DNA of 64,000 nucleotides from Chlorops oryzae (GCA_020466095.1 CM035808.1:21453480-21517479), one strand, 5' to 3'; counted from the first letter of the stretch, positions 37,999 through 48,764 are shown. Notes: a model not told the origin generated them from the sequence alone. Numbers and translations: made by a program.

Positions 37999-38415
37999 AT
38001 GATACTAGCACCGCGTAAGCATCTTTATGCCACCAACATCATTATCTTCGTCTTCATAATGATTTTGCAAAAATGCATCACCATTTTCTGTATCATCGAA
38101 GAGAAGGCCTGCAAAAATAAGAACTGTCCAACAGAACAGAGTTGCAATGAAAGTTGTGTCGCAGTGGCGTCCTCATCGTCATCATCATCATCATCGTCAT
38201 CCTCAGTGTTTAATTCGTTGAATGGCTCACGTCGTCCATTAAAGAGGCAAAAGCATTTCACTCTCGTCCCAACCTCAATGCGTAAGGCCATGCGGAATTT
38301 CGGCTTCGGAGAGGGCCACTATCAAATGTTCGTCGAGGAGAAACAACGCTATCAGCCAACATCCGAAGCACGCTTAAATGCCGCCGAAGCAGAAGCTAAG
38401 CTCAATCCTAATTAG
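37999..38415 (+). CDS. Small Ser-rich membrane or secreted protein, unrecognised
   Basis: A 138-residue intronless gene of unknown function. The start at 37999 is chosen for its context (TCAAACATGA); an in-frame ATG at 37990 would add three residues. Residues ~13-34 are strongly hydrophobic (TNIIIFVFIMILQKCITIFC), a signal peptide or signal anchor. Then come four cysteines (KACKNKNCPTEQSCNESC), a Ser run encoded by a TCA/TCG microsatellite, a basic segment with dibasic sites (RRPLKRQK), and a soluble, fairly acidic C-terminus (GFGEGHYQMFVEEKQRY, EARLNAAEAEAKLNPN). A TATA box and a poly(A) signal bracket it, which supports a real gene. The dibasic sites allow a peptide-precursor reading, but nothing proves it. 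I do not recognise the family. Confidence 0.75.
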   Translation: MILAPRKHLYATNIIIFVFIMILQKCITIFCIIEEKACKNKNCPTEQSCNESCVAVASSSSSSSSSSSSVFNSLNGSRRPLKRQKHFTLVPTSMRKAMRNFGFGEGHYQMFVEEKQRYQPTSEARLNAAEAEAKLNPN

Positions 38416-38509
38416 CAATACGACTGACAATCAACGTCTGGAGGCTATGTTTCAGTTTCCGTCGTTTCGAAAATTATACTTAAAATATTACAACACTCTT
38501 TATATACGT

Positions 38510-38515
38510 AATAAA
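38510..38515 (+). terminator. Poly(A) signal of the small gene
   Basis: AATAAA lies 95 nt after the stop codon and is followed by AT-rich and T-rich sequence. Confidence 0.7.
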
Positions 38516-38620
38516 TGATTACTTATTATTATTATTTTTTTTTTTTTGTGTATTTATGATAAAAGAAAAAGTGAAAGTAAAACATTTGAAATAATTTTTC
38601 CATATGCGAACATTTTTCAA

Positions 38621-38770
38621 TAGGGGTATTCACAAAGGCGTCGGAAAATAATAAAGTCGGAAAATCGGAAAATTTTAACTGCTTAAAAAGTTTAAAATTT
38701 TTTTAAGAAGTCGCAATTTTCGATTTTCCGACTTTCCAACGTTTTAAGCACGCCTTTGTGAATACCCCTA
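38621..38770. repeat. Foldback MITE (TAGGGGTATTCACAAAGGCG), copy 1
   Basis: An almost complete palindrome: TAGGGGTATTCACAAAGGCG at the left and its complement at the right, with TCGGAAAATCGGAAAAT-type arms inside. TA sits at both edges. A diverged second copy is at 41211-41375. Confidence 0.75.
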
Positions 38771-39166
38771 ATATTATAAAACTATCACAATGCAAATCAA
38801 AGAGACCAACACTTGGGCATCTTCCAACTGAAAAATATTAAAGCAAAGATATACTAAGGTCAATAGAGCATTGAAAATTGATGATAATTAATGGCTTCAG
38901 CTGATTTCAAGCATGCGAGATAACCAGTTTTCATAGTCCAAATGAACATCGAAATAAGAAGGTTAGCAGCGACTCAATTTTTCAAAAAGAGTTGAAAAAT
39001 CAGAAATCTAGCGATAATGTACACAAAATACTATTTTTTTTAAATGCTCAATTGGCTTAGGAACGCACATCCATAAGGTCTTTAAGGGCCATTTTCGCCG
39101 TCTTTATATCTTTCGATAAATTCCAATAATTTTAAATTTGGATAAAGAAAATGGTGGAATAAACAT

Positions 39167-39402
39167 TTACAGCTCGATTCGGAATATTCTCGGGGAACGA
39201 ATTCCCGGGAAATTTAATTTTCTCGAGAGTAAAATTCTTCTTTTTCAAATATTTGGGGGAATAAATTTGATAGAGAATGGCTATTTGACCCATACCCATA
39301 ATTTTCCTTTCCTTATCTTTTTAAAAAATGAGAATTTTAGTCTCAAGAAAAGTAAATTCCATGGGAGTTCCTTCCCCGGAAATATTCAGATCCGGGCTGT
39401 AA
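39167..39402. repeat. Foldback element (TTACAGCTCG ends)
   Basis: Inverted arms of roughly 100 bp. The left arm reads TTACAGCTCGATTCGGAATA, then CGGGGAA and TTCCCGGGAA; the right arm is the imperfect complement ending CCGGGCTGTAA. There is no coding capacity. Part of the same wording occurs in an fw intron near 28690-28745. Confidence 0.65.
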
Positions 39403-39836
39403 GTCAATTTTTAAATTCATTTCATCATAGAGGTGAGGAAAAAAGTGCTTAAATTTATACCCAATTCATAGTTATTTCAGCAAAATGAAAATTTATTGGA
39501 ATCTAACGACATGCGAACTATATTTCTTCACAAGATGATAGCTCTTTTTTTTTGGTCTCTCATATTATTGAAAACAGATTTTAATGATTTGTATTGAAAG
39601 AATTAATATTAATGGCCCTTTACCGGAATTTTTGAAGAAAATTATTTTAATAAACCAGAACTATAATTTTGAAACTGACTGTAATTTTTGAAAAATTTCA
39701 ATAAATCGACATTATTTTATGCTTCATATTGTAACAAAACTGTTTAAATTTTTGGGATCCTTGCACGTTGAAAGCTGTATACATTTCTTTGGTTCGATCT
39801 TTACTTGAATAAGCTTCCATTATCTAGAATCCGCAT

Positions 39837-39989
39837 CAGTGGCGTAGCGAGACATTTCGGCGCCCGGGGAACGATGGAGGGATAATGCAGGAAATGCCAC
39901 CCTCTCCAACCGGCCTCAATAAAAATATTTTCATAAACATTTAAATATTGATGTGGCTGCCCCCTTCGACCCCCCTCGCTTCGCTACTG
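39837..39989. mobile_element. hAT-type MITE with perfect 8-bp target duplication
   Basis: The 153-bp element begins CAGTGGCGTAGCGAG and ends CTCGCTTCGCTACTG. It is flanked by perfect 8-bp direct repeats ATCCGCAT (39829-39836 and 39990-39997). The 8-bp duplication and CAGTG ends are diagnostic for the hAT superfamily. GC-rich relative to its surroundings, and non-autonomous. Confidence 0.85.
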
Positions 39990-40354
39990 ATCCGCATTAT
40001 GCAACGCATATAAATACGTATTGAACACATTCAGAAATCGTTCGTTCGTTTCGCGCTTCGGTTCCTTAGTTTCTCCGATTCAACTCCATCCTGTTATGTG
40101 CGGTGTAGACTGGTTGATCTTCAGTCTCTTCAAAATCGCTGAACTATTTCAGCTCTTCTCTTTGCCTCTGATATAACTCATCCAAGGATTGATTATTCAG
40201 CGTTGCTTGAACTTGTAAATTTCAATGCGCCTATTTGTACTCTTCGGCATGTGGTAGAATACCAGATTGATATTTGGAGGACCAACTATGCCACTAATTC
40301 TCCAATCTATAGACCCTATTGCTATGCCCGGGATACATTTAAGAAATATACTTA

Positions 40355-40480
40355 GGCCCATTTGCTATTGTTCCGGTTTAAGTTTTTCGTTACGATATCC
40401 TCTGAAAGGGTCAAAATTTTCATACAAATTTTTGGTTTTTCGGAACGAAAAAATTTAATCGGAACAGTAGCAAACGGCCA
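40355..40480 (+). repeat. Harbinger-like MITE (GGCCCATTTGCTA), copy 1
   Basis: TTA on both sides. Inverted ends GGCCCATTTGCTATTGTTCC and the complement of GGCCGTTTGCTACTGTTCC. The interior (CGTTACGATATCCTC, GGGTCAAAATTTTCATA) is shared with the inverted copy at 51031-51136. Confidence 0.7.
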
Positions 40481-41210
40481 TTAAAAGTTTCTTTTGAAAT
40501 ATTTAGGCAAATTCACAAAGTCTTCTAAAATTTATTCCCACCTAAAATGTGTATTTTTAGAGGTAAAAAAAAATTCAAAAGAGATTTTTGAAGACTTTCC
40601 GCATTGCCTATATTTTTAGTTTGTAATTTTTTCTCTCAAAAATTCGACTAAAATTTCGATTAAAGCTTTTAACGCACTATTTACAACTCTGCTATAAATT
40701 GTTAAACTTATGTAGATATGTGGTTTAAAATTTTTTTCCATTTATTAGCATCGGTTTTTGTGAAACATACACACATCCTATGAAAAAATCGTTGTTCAAT
40801 AGAAATTTTTTAATGCAATTCATCTTTTCGTGGATACGAAATGTGATCTTATATAAAATCGTATAACATCATGAATTATGCGTTCGCCTGCGAGCATTTC
40901 TGGTTATTATGTCTAAAAAAAAAAAAACAGAAAAATAGATCAAAGTCTTTTACATTGTAAAGTACTAATTTGTTCATGAATGCCTGGCTCCCAATAGCGT
41001 AGAAATTCCTGTAAATATTGAACAAATGCAAACGTATGAAACCAGTTGCAATGAAATCCTCAGTTGATTAAATTTGTTTTCATATGCTTGCGTGTGTTGA
41101 ATATCTGAAGGAATTGCTGCGCGAAAACTTCACTATTGCTGGAAACCATGAAGCTTTGCAGCATCGATTGCTGTAAGTCCCAATGGTTTCCTGAAGTATG
41201 GAAAATATTA

Positions 41211-41375
41211 GGGGTATTCACAAAGACGTCGGAAAATAGGAAATCTGGAAAATCGGAAAATTTAATCTGCTTAAAAAGTTATGCAAGATACAAGAAAAAG
41301 TTTAGAAAGTTTTTAAGAAGTCGAATTTTTCCGATTTTCCGACTTTTCAACGTTTACACGCCTTTGTGGATACCC
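41211..41375. repeat. Foldback MITE (GGGGTATTCACAAAG), copy 2
   Basis: Same palindromic plan as 38621-38770 (GGGGTATTCACAAAGACGTC at the left, CGCCTTTGTGGATACCC at the right), with more divergence at the right end. A TA dinucleotide precedes the left end. Confidence 0.7.
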
Positions 41376-41630
41376 ATATTAATACATATACGTATTACAT
41401 AAAATCAATCACACAAAAATACACATGACTCTACTGTGATGTAAAACTATATTTATTTGTATTTATAAAACCTTTTCGTTTGATAATTTGACAATTTGGA
41501 ATTTATAAAGCCAATCGTGGGATTCATTCAGCTTTGTAAATTGCGCGTAGGAAGTTTTCCTTATATCGAATGAGCGTTTTTTTTTTTTTGCAACTATTCT
41601 TAATTTACTTAAATAGGTCGTAACAATATA

Positions 41631-41770
41631 TAACAAATTTCTCTCTATAGCGAATCTTCTGAAGGGGGCCCTTCGCTAAATTTTTCGTGCCTTCTTTATA
41701 ATGAATTTTCTCTGTAATGAATTTTTCCCCCGGTCTCTTGCAACTCGTTATAGTTAGAGAATTTTGACTG
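41631..41770. repeat. Degenerate CAGT/ACTG MITE
   Basis: The right end (TCGTTATAGTTAGAGAATTT then TGACTG, followed by TA) is an imperfect complement of the left end (AACAAATTTCTCTCTATAGCGA). This looks like an old pogo-type element. Confidence 0.45.
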
Positions 41771-41969
41771 TACCAGTGTTGGCAAATGGAAATTTCAGTG
41801 TGTACCTAAAATGGCCCATTAATTGTACCTAAATATAGTAAAGTTTACCTAATATACCCAGCCGGAATTTTTCTCATAAATGGCAAATTTATTAATGTTT
41901 TCACCGAAGACATCAATGGGAAAATCTGAGTACTTCTCAAATCTGATGACATGGTCGTTTAAAAGAGAT

Positions 41970-42420
41970 GTTATTCATACCAACTCTAATGGCAATGTCA
42001 TCGAGAGAAGGTGTTATTCACTCCCGAACGATGACATTGTCTTAGAAAACGAGAGGTACTGATACGATGGAGTGATATACAGTAGCTTCAGTATATAAGA
42101 AAGTCGATTTTGCCAAAAAATTTCATTCCTATATCCGGTTTTTTCTTATATAAGAGCCCGTTATAAGAAAATTCTTTCTGATACTTATATAAAAAAACCG
42201 TTTATAAGAAAATTCTTTCTTATATAAACTACCGATATTTGAAAATAGGGGTGTTAAATTTTTGACAAAAACCAAGTTTCTTATATAAAATTTTTTCCAT
42301 TCAAAAACAGTTTTTGGTTTTGGTAAACAGTTTCATAAAGGTGGGTTTTTTTTTATATTCGAGTTTCTTATATTGCGAAACTACTGTATTGCAATTTCGA
42401 TGACCAACCTGACTCTAGAC
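41970..42420 (+). repeat. Interspersed repeat split by a pogo-like MITE
   Basis: The two halves (41970-42079 and 42387-42420) together match the uninterrupted copy at 21240-21390 read on the opposite strand. This gives a natural empty-site comparison for the insertion at 42080-42386. Confidence 0.6.
42080..42386. mobile_element. 307-bp pogo-like MITE, TA target duplication
   Basis: Begins CAGTAGCTTCAGTATATAAG and ends with the near-complement (TTCTTATATTGCGAAACTACTG), TA on each side. The interior repeats TTCTTATATAA motifs in both orientations. Comparison with 21240-21390 shows the flanks rejoin at a single TA, so the whole 307 bp plus one TA is an insertion. Confidence 0.8.
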
Positions 42421-42685
42421 CAACATAAAATACAAGAAGGTGAAACATCAAAACATCTAACACCTAGTCCGCACTGGAGGCACTATGCTATCTTTTTTGG
42501 GAAATGTATAATATAATTTCTGCAAACACTACTCAGATAACCATAGAAGAGCTTTCTCCATTTAATTCACCAACAAAATTTCTTCATCTTGAAATTGTAC
42601 CTAAAATGGACAAATTGTACCTAATGTACCTTTGAAATGAAAAAGGGCCGAAAAAGGTACAATTACACCTACTTTTCCAACACTG

Positions 42686-42828
42686 CAGTGTACTCTCTCT
42701 TAAGAGGACACCTACTAGAGCGAAAAACATGTCCGCTTAAGAGGAAACTATTTGAGAAGCAGGAATAATAGAGCATTCCCAAATAAGTGCCGGCTTCAGA
42801 GTAGTGTCCGCAAGGAGAGAGTAAACTG
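42686..42828. repeat. 143-bp CAGT/ACTG MITE
   Basis: The left end is CAGTGTACTCTCTCTTAAGA; the right end is the imperfect complement (GTGTCCGCAAGGAGAGAGTA then AACTG), followed by TA. The left flank is TG instead of TA, so the duplication is degraded. Confidence 0.55.
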
Positions 42829-43858
42829 TATTATTGACAGTCTTCTTCAATTTATATTTTTAATTGATAGTTTTTCAATATTTTCTGATGAGTTTTCTAA
42901 TTTCAAAAATATTCTTGAAACTTTCGACTGAAAGTTAGAGCTTGTTAGCTGTCTCATTGGCCAATACAACTTAAAGAACTGTCAAGCGGCAAAGTTGAAC
43001 TGCCACGAAACTTTTTCAAAAGTTTCCTTTTCTACTTATTTGCTCTGCGTGAAGCTGGAAATTTTTACTTTATCAAATGGTGGATGATTAAAAGTGTTCT
43101 TATTTGTTTACAAGTTTTTTTTTTTTTTTGTTTTTTTGGTGAGGGCAAAGTTCTGTTTTCTTTTTAGGTAAATTTTGCTTACTAGGTGACATTCTTCTCC
43201 AAATATTTGAAATTACTTTTAACCGAGATGTTTTTATTTATTCATCAATTCCGAGAAAAATTCAATTCATATTTGCTCTAGTTTTTGTTTTTTCTCCTTA
43301 AATTTTGTCATACGACTAATGAAATTTAATTAAATTAGAAGAAACTAGAACTAGACTTTGGGAGAAAACTCTAAAAACTACGTCTGCACTTAAAATTATG
43401 CGTATATTAATGACGTGACTATTTGAATTAATCTGCACACGCTCTAACTTCTCCCACTGTCACATTTTGTTAACAATGTAAGTATCTAAGTATTTTTGAA
43501 AGGCTTTTCAAATATGTCGAAACAGTTGTGTTTGTTTTTCTCTTCGTCGAGCATAACGTGTTAGTCGCAAACAGAAATCTTGGTTTATACACATTCTTGT
43601 CTCATCATCTTTGAGCTAATAGAAAACTACATACATACATACATACATATTTACTACTGTTTGCCATATTTACACTATGAAATTATACAATATCCTAGCA
43701 CACACTAACATACACTTATCTCTCACATAATCTGATCTTAAGAAGTATCACTGGCTTAGAAAGTCGCTGCTGCATCCACAACCTAATTTTTCATTTCATC
43801 ATTTCTCCCTCTGCACTCTGCACTCGTATAAGCATAACAAATTTTTCTGAATGAAAAT

Positions 43859-44737
43859 CTAATTATAATTGATTTCATCTTCACCGTAATCCCAGTTTGC
43901 CATATCGTCATTATTTCCACCGTAGTCATCATCGGCGTCCTCGGGATCAGCATCTTCATCGGCATCGGGACACGCAGTACAACGACTCTCATTGATGCCA
44001 TAATTTAAGCAGTTCATGCCGACGCATTCGCAGCAGCCATCGTGGAACCAACGATAGCTATTCGAACCCATGCTCTCGCAGTATTGGGAGCATTTTTTAT
44101 TCGTCGTACATGAGTTCAAATAGATGACAGTGCAATTGGCACTGAGCGTCGATTTTTGTAAGGACGCTTGGCGGTCAATTGCGTCGCCAATCGAGTCGCT
44201 TCCGCTGACAAGACCACCACCACCACCACCACCACGACCGCCATCGTAGCGATTTAGATTCGTGCGCATCGGGAATCTCATTGTCGTCCATTGCTCTTCG
44301 TCATCCTCGGCTGTTAGGGATTCAAATAGTTCTGGTACTCCTTCGAAATCGCCAATTTGTGATTTTGGTGCCAGAGCACTTAACGTATCATTGCGTTTGG
44401 GACACATGTCGAGGCAAGCACAGCATTCCGTAAAGAGGTCACCAAGACAATTAAGACAATCCTTGCAACAGTAGCAATCCGAAAGCTTGCACTGGCAGCT
44501 CTGCGTTAATAGACACTTTGACACGACGGAACCTGCAAATTGCGTTTTTATTTATTTATTTCGTATGTTATTTACATACATACAAATATATGTACATATG
44601 TGTACATATAACATTGTATACTGACCACAAACGTATTCATTACAACTGTCCGCTAAAATTTTATGACAACAAAATTGAAGTAGAAAAAACAAAACAACGC
44701 AAAATGAGCACAAAATGTTCTTCATTTTGGACATCAT
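43859..44737 (-). CDS. tsg: Twisted gastrulation: secreted BMP-binding protein, 2 coding exons
   Basis: A secreted cysteine-rich protein that binds BMP ligands with Short gastrulation/Chordin and helps shape the Dpp gradient. Coding exons on the - strand: 44737-44626 and 44532-43859 (donor TTTGTG|GTCAGT, acceptor TTTGCAG|GTTCC), 261 residues. A second in-frame ATG at 44725 has a better fly context (CCAAAATG) and would give 257. The signal peptide (KNILCSFCVVLFFLLQFC) is followed by the N-terminal Cys-rich domain (DSCNEYVCG, SVVSKCLLTQSCQCKLSD, CLNCLGDLFTECC) and the C-terminal one (CTVIYLNSC, SYRWFHDGCCECVG, NCLNYGINESRC). Two paralogues exist in flies (cv, srw); the ELFESLTAEDDE linker and neighbours fw and gd favour tsg. 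The central Gly run is encoded by a CCA-repeat on the + strand. Frame intact. Confidence 0.93.
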
Positions 44738-46166
44738 ACGACACGATACGATGCGAATTAAAAAAACACAAACAGGCAGACACAAGATCAAAACGAATTA
44801 ATAAAGCTAATTTAAGAGAAAAGGCACTTTTTCTTATATTTTTTTTTTTTTTGCTTCGTTGACTGGAACGGACACGCGGTCGCCTGCGTACGCTTTAAGG
44901 GCTTGTCAAATACTGAAATATTTTAACCTGTTCGGTTTTTCAATCTCCAAACGAATTTCAGAGATATTGTGGCATCATGTAGAAACAGGCAGCTGCAAAA
45001 AAAAAAAAAAAAAAAAATAAAAGAAAAACAAAAAGGTCTGCTCAAAAAGGTCAAATTAATTTAGAGTCGTTTTTGAGCTCTCAAACAGGTAACGCGTCTC
45101 GAGCCGAACCGATCCGATCCGATCCGAGCACATGCACAGCCACGTTTTGCTCCATAGCCACATTTCGGTCCTCTCTATGAAAGCGGCGTGTCTTGTCTTG
45201 TCACCACCATCATTTATCCTTTCTAATCTCGTTCGTAATCTGAGCCGTTTATGCTATAAGAATTCCAAATAACAGTATCAGTTTGAGCATGAGCTTGAGC
45301 TTGCTGTCGTAAATACTATATGAATAAATTACCTTTCATATCGGGCTTTATTAATAATCCAAGTCCTCATTTCATTATTATGGCAAAAGATACACAACAA
45401 TTTGGACTTCATTTCCCAGAGATACCCAAAAAACATATTCAACTAATGTAAAATATCTTTTTGTTATGCTTGATTTGAACATTTCATATATGTATGTATG
45501 TATGTATAGAAATTCATGTTGTATAGAGAAAAACTAAACGATCATGTTATAAAGAAAACGGCCAGCTGATTGAAAAGAGCTTGTGTAGATTCATTCAATT
45601 AAAAATGACTCAATGAATTAAATTTCTTCATTTTTAATTTGACTCAAGACAGAAAAGCAGACTCAGTTTATCATATAGATTTCTCAAATTTTAAGTATCT
45701 TGTATCTCTCTTTGTTTTTTTTTTTTTCTTTGAGTCGTAAAATTTAATTGAATTTCTCGATTTCGTATGTATGTCACAACCATAACATGTTTCACGCACA
45801 ACTGCGTTACCGACTGCACGTCCGTGTGTATTCGTTTTAAATACCCAAATATAAATATGCATAAAATCTAGCTTCGATAGGTATATAATTCAATTTGTCG
45901 TTTAATCTCAGGTAGCTTAATGAACGAATATACATACATAAAGTAGAACTCGGTAGCAAAACATAAGCGATTTGTGCCGAATATTTTAAGCACTATTTTT
46001 ATGGCTTTTTGTGTCTTTTGTTCTGACGAAAATATTTAAATCGAATAAGTTCATCATTCGATAAATTAAAATAGAACGCTGGAAATTTTTGGTTTTTGCA
46101 AAGCTGAGAGTATATGTATGTATATACAATCAGATAAATCAGACAAAAAAAAAAAAACAAAAAAAA

Positions 46167-46750
46167 AGGGCGTTATAGTCAGACGAGCCTGACCATAAAA
46201 TACCCGACACAAACATGTAGGTTTTCATTATATTGTAAAATAGGCCCCAAGAACACTACTATTATGACAAGGTAGTCTGGAGGTTTTGAAGGCCATTTAG
46301 GCCCCCATTTTTCGATTTTTATTTAATTTTTTTTAAATTAAAGCCGCCCTCTTACCACTCCTACTTCTCCATTATTTTTGAATGCTAATCGGAGGCTTAA
46401 ATATAAGCGCAAGTTCTAAATTTCATTTCAAAAATTTTGGGCGGTTTTCAAATTTTTATGACATACCCTTGCACTGGAGGTACCCTTAAAGCTGATCCGA
46501 TCAGGCCCATTCTCGAATTTGTTCTTACTCATGTCTCCGTGAGCACGCATACCAAATTTCGTTAGCTCAACAACTTCGATAAGAAAACTGTATACAGACA
46601 GACAGACGGACATGGCTAAAGTGAATCTCCTGGTGACGCTGATCATTTCTATATATATTTTGTATGGTCAATCTCGACTGGTTTTGGATGTTACACACAA
46701 TCTCACAAACGCAATAAGCCCGCGACAGAGACTGTGTCGGGTATAAAAAT
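46167..46750 (-). repeat. Four-copy interspersed repeat, copy A
   Basis: Same family as 54239-54816 (-), 58208-58788 (+) and 62288-62657 (+, truncated). In the C orientation it opens GTGTCGGGTATATTGCG, carries a conserved core (GATCAGCGTCACCAGGAGAT, TTTAGCCATGTCCGTC, (GTCT)n, TACAGTTTTCTTATCG), and ends with GTGTCGGGTA, a small palindrome (GTCAG...CTGAC) and ACCCTTACTTG. Non-coding. Confidence 0.8.
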
Positions 46751-46784
46751 CCGAAAATTGCTTGATATCTATTTTTCTATACTT

Positions 46785-47145
46785 ATTATTATTATTATTA
46801 TTATTAGTATAGTTATTATGTATTATTAATTGAGGCTGCTCTTAGCACTACCAAAAAGGTCTTTTGTGCAACCCATGTTTCCCTAGAGTATGTTGAGAAT
46901 ATTCACGAATTTCAGAATCTCCAAACGACTAAAGCAACTGTTTGCTTGAAGGCCCATTATTCTTGCCCCCAGACACGTGACTCTGTGCCTAGCCGCAGCG
47001 GGGGTTGTGCATACAACATGCTTCGTTGCTTCCTGCTCTGACTTACAAAGCCTGCAGAGATCTCCGTTTCCCACTCCTATCATTTTAAAGTGATTATTCA
47101 GTCCAACTATGTTACAGTATCCTATCAAAAATTCAGTGTCGATTT
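46785..47145 (-). mobile_element. LINE 3' fragment with (TAA)n tail
   Basis: On the - strand an open stretch (47128-46883) encodes the RNase H/C-terminal region of a non-LTR retrotransposon: LIGYCNIVGLNNHFKMIG, DLCRLCKSEQEATKHVVCTT (C-x2-C...H-x4-C-like pattern), PAAARHR. It ends in a stop, a ~100-bp 3' region, and an (ATT/TAA)n run near 46787-46806, the I-clade/Jockey style of tail. The element is severely 5'-truncated. Confidence 0.7.
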
Positions 47146-47356
47146 TTAATATTTAAACAAAAAAAAAATTTTTTTTAAAATATATTTTAAGGAACGAATT
47201 GTCCCTGTAGGATTTTGAACTAGTGCTGTACTTGTACTTTACTAGTGCAAAAGTCACCAGTACAAGTTTTTTTCTATACCCCTGTCCATATAAAATGCTG
47301 TAGAAAATCAGTATAACATCTGTACAGGAAAGCACTAGTACAGTATGCACCAGAAC

Positions 47357-48260
47357 TAGGGTTGTAAAAAAAACATTCAAAGTTTCGATTTAATCGATTT
47401 TTTTGGCTTTCGATCGATTTTTTTAGAATCGATTATGTTTTTTTCGATTTTTAATAAAATCGATTTTTTCTTTCGATGTTAAAATTTTTTGGAAACTCTG
47501 GAAAATGTTTAAAATATGAGCAAAACGATATGTAAAAATAGAAAAAATACAGAAATTGAAGGTCAATTCTTCTGAATGCACCTCCAAAAGTGAACAGAAC
47601 TATAATTGAATATCATTAATTGACTAGCGTTAGGTAAGGTTAGGTTAGGGTGGCTGCCCCCTTTAAGGGGACACACTTAGGCCGCTTATGGGCCCGTTGT
47701 GATACCACGAGGGAAGGCATGCCTTCCTAGTTACACCTTTGGTGGAGCCAGTTAGACTCATTTATGAAGCGAGCCATGTCTTTTATTCGAACAGATGTTA
47801 GCTCGGTGAGGGAGGAGAAGAAGAAGGAGTCGAGCAGCCTGGATTTTCTCCTGGCCAGACTCGGGCAGTGATACATGAGGTGGCTTGCTAGTTCTTCTTC
47901 CTCCTCCGATCTGCAACTTCTACAGTGTAAAAGACCTCAATTATTGATTGACTGCTTAAACATAAGTCAATCTTGCTCTTCGATTCTTTGGCAATTCCCC
48001 TTTGTAGTTGCGTTGAACGGCAACTGTTATTTTTCGACTTTTACCCCATTCGCGAAGGAATATTTTTAAAAATACTGTTACTTTGTTATTTTATAAACTT
48101 CAGAAAACAAAAAATAGGCATTATAAATAGGTTTGGAAAAAATGAAAAATAAATCGATTTAATCGATTTATTGCTTCAATTAATCATCCAACATCGATTT
48201 ATAACTATGCAGGTCTTCGATTAATCGAAAATCGATTTTTTCTTAAATTTTACAACTCTA
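47357..48260. mobile_element. hAT-like element with 8-bp target duplication, split by a LINE
   Basis: Ends TAGGGTTGTAAAA and TTTTACAACTCTA are inverted repeats, flanked by 8-bp direct repeats ACCAGAAC (47349-47356 and 48261-48268). The sub-terminal regions are dense in ATCGATT motifs in both orientations. Without the LINE tail inserted at 47637-47938 the element would be ~600 bp and non-coding. Confidence 0.75.
47637..47938 (-). mobile_element. LINE 3' fragment (Jockey-type), nested in the hAT-like element
   Basis: On the - strand the open frame ending at 47727 encodes LHCRSCRSEEEEELASHLMY, then HCPSLARRKSRLLDS and RFINESNWLHQRCN before TAG: the typical C-terminal Cys/His motif region of a fly LINE ORF2. 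The 3' UTR follows (GGCCTAAGTGTGTCCCCTTA, GGCAGCCACCCTAACCTAAC). A short near-match ATTGACT(A)GC on each side may be the target duplication. Strongly 5'-truncated. Confidence 0.8.
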
Positions 48261-48423
48261 ACCAGAACTATAATAGTTCAACTATTCTAGTACTTTTGGA
48301 TACAATTGGGCAAGGACGTTGCGAGAGAAATTGGTAGTGCTTATATTGGCCACAGTGGTGTATTGAACAATTATAAGACAGTAGCCCAAAAAAAAATTTG
48401 GGGGGGGGGGGGAGGGGTTAGAG

Positions 48424-48764
48424 GAAGTTTATATAGTTGTGGACCAAAAACCCATAAAATCCAAAAATTGTATGAGATTTCATAACGTTTTTGATAAAAA
48501 TTTATATATACTTAGAATAAGTGAAAAATTCTAAGAATTTAAGTACTAAAACATTTTCGAAAAAACTTATAACAACTAGTAATTTTGGGACCAGTTTGGA
48601 ACTAGACCCAAACTAGACTAGTTGTAATCAGTATTTAAAAAAAAAATGTTAGCGTCAAAATTCTTAGCTTTTTTCACTTATTCTATATATAAATTTTCAT
48701 CGAAATCGGACGTAATGCATTCTTTGGTTTTTTTGGGTTTCTGGTCCAAAACTCTCTAAACTTC
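48424..48764. repeat. 340-bp long foldback element
   Basis: Two arms of ~130 bp are imperfect reverse complements: GAAGTTTATATAGTTGTGGA, CCAAAAACCC and ACTTAGAATAAGTGAAAAAT at the left answer TTTCACTTATTCTATATATA, GGGTTTCTGGTCC and AAACTTC at the right. The loop near 48597 contains smaller palindromes (ACTAG, TTGGGACC). No coding capacity. Confidence 0.65.

Larger units (their letters stand above)
38541..43858. other. Intergenic MITE-rich region upstream of the tsg 3' end
   Basis: No credible gene. At least eight small inverted-repeat elements are packed between 38.6 and 42.8 kb (listed individually), then AT-rich DNA to the tsg stop codon, presumably including the tsg 3' UTR, and a CATA microsatellite near 43630-43648. 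Confidence 0.7.
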
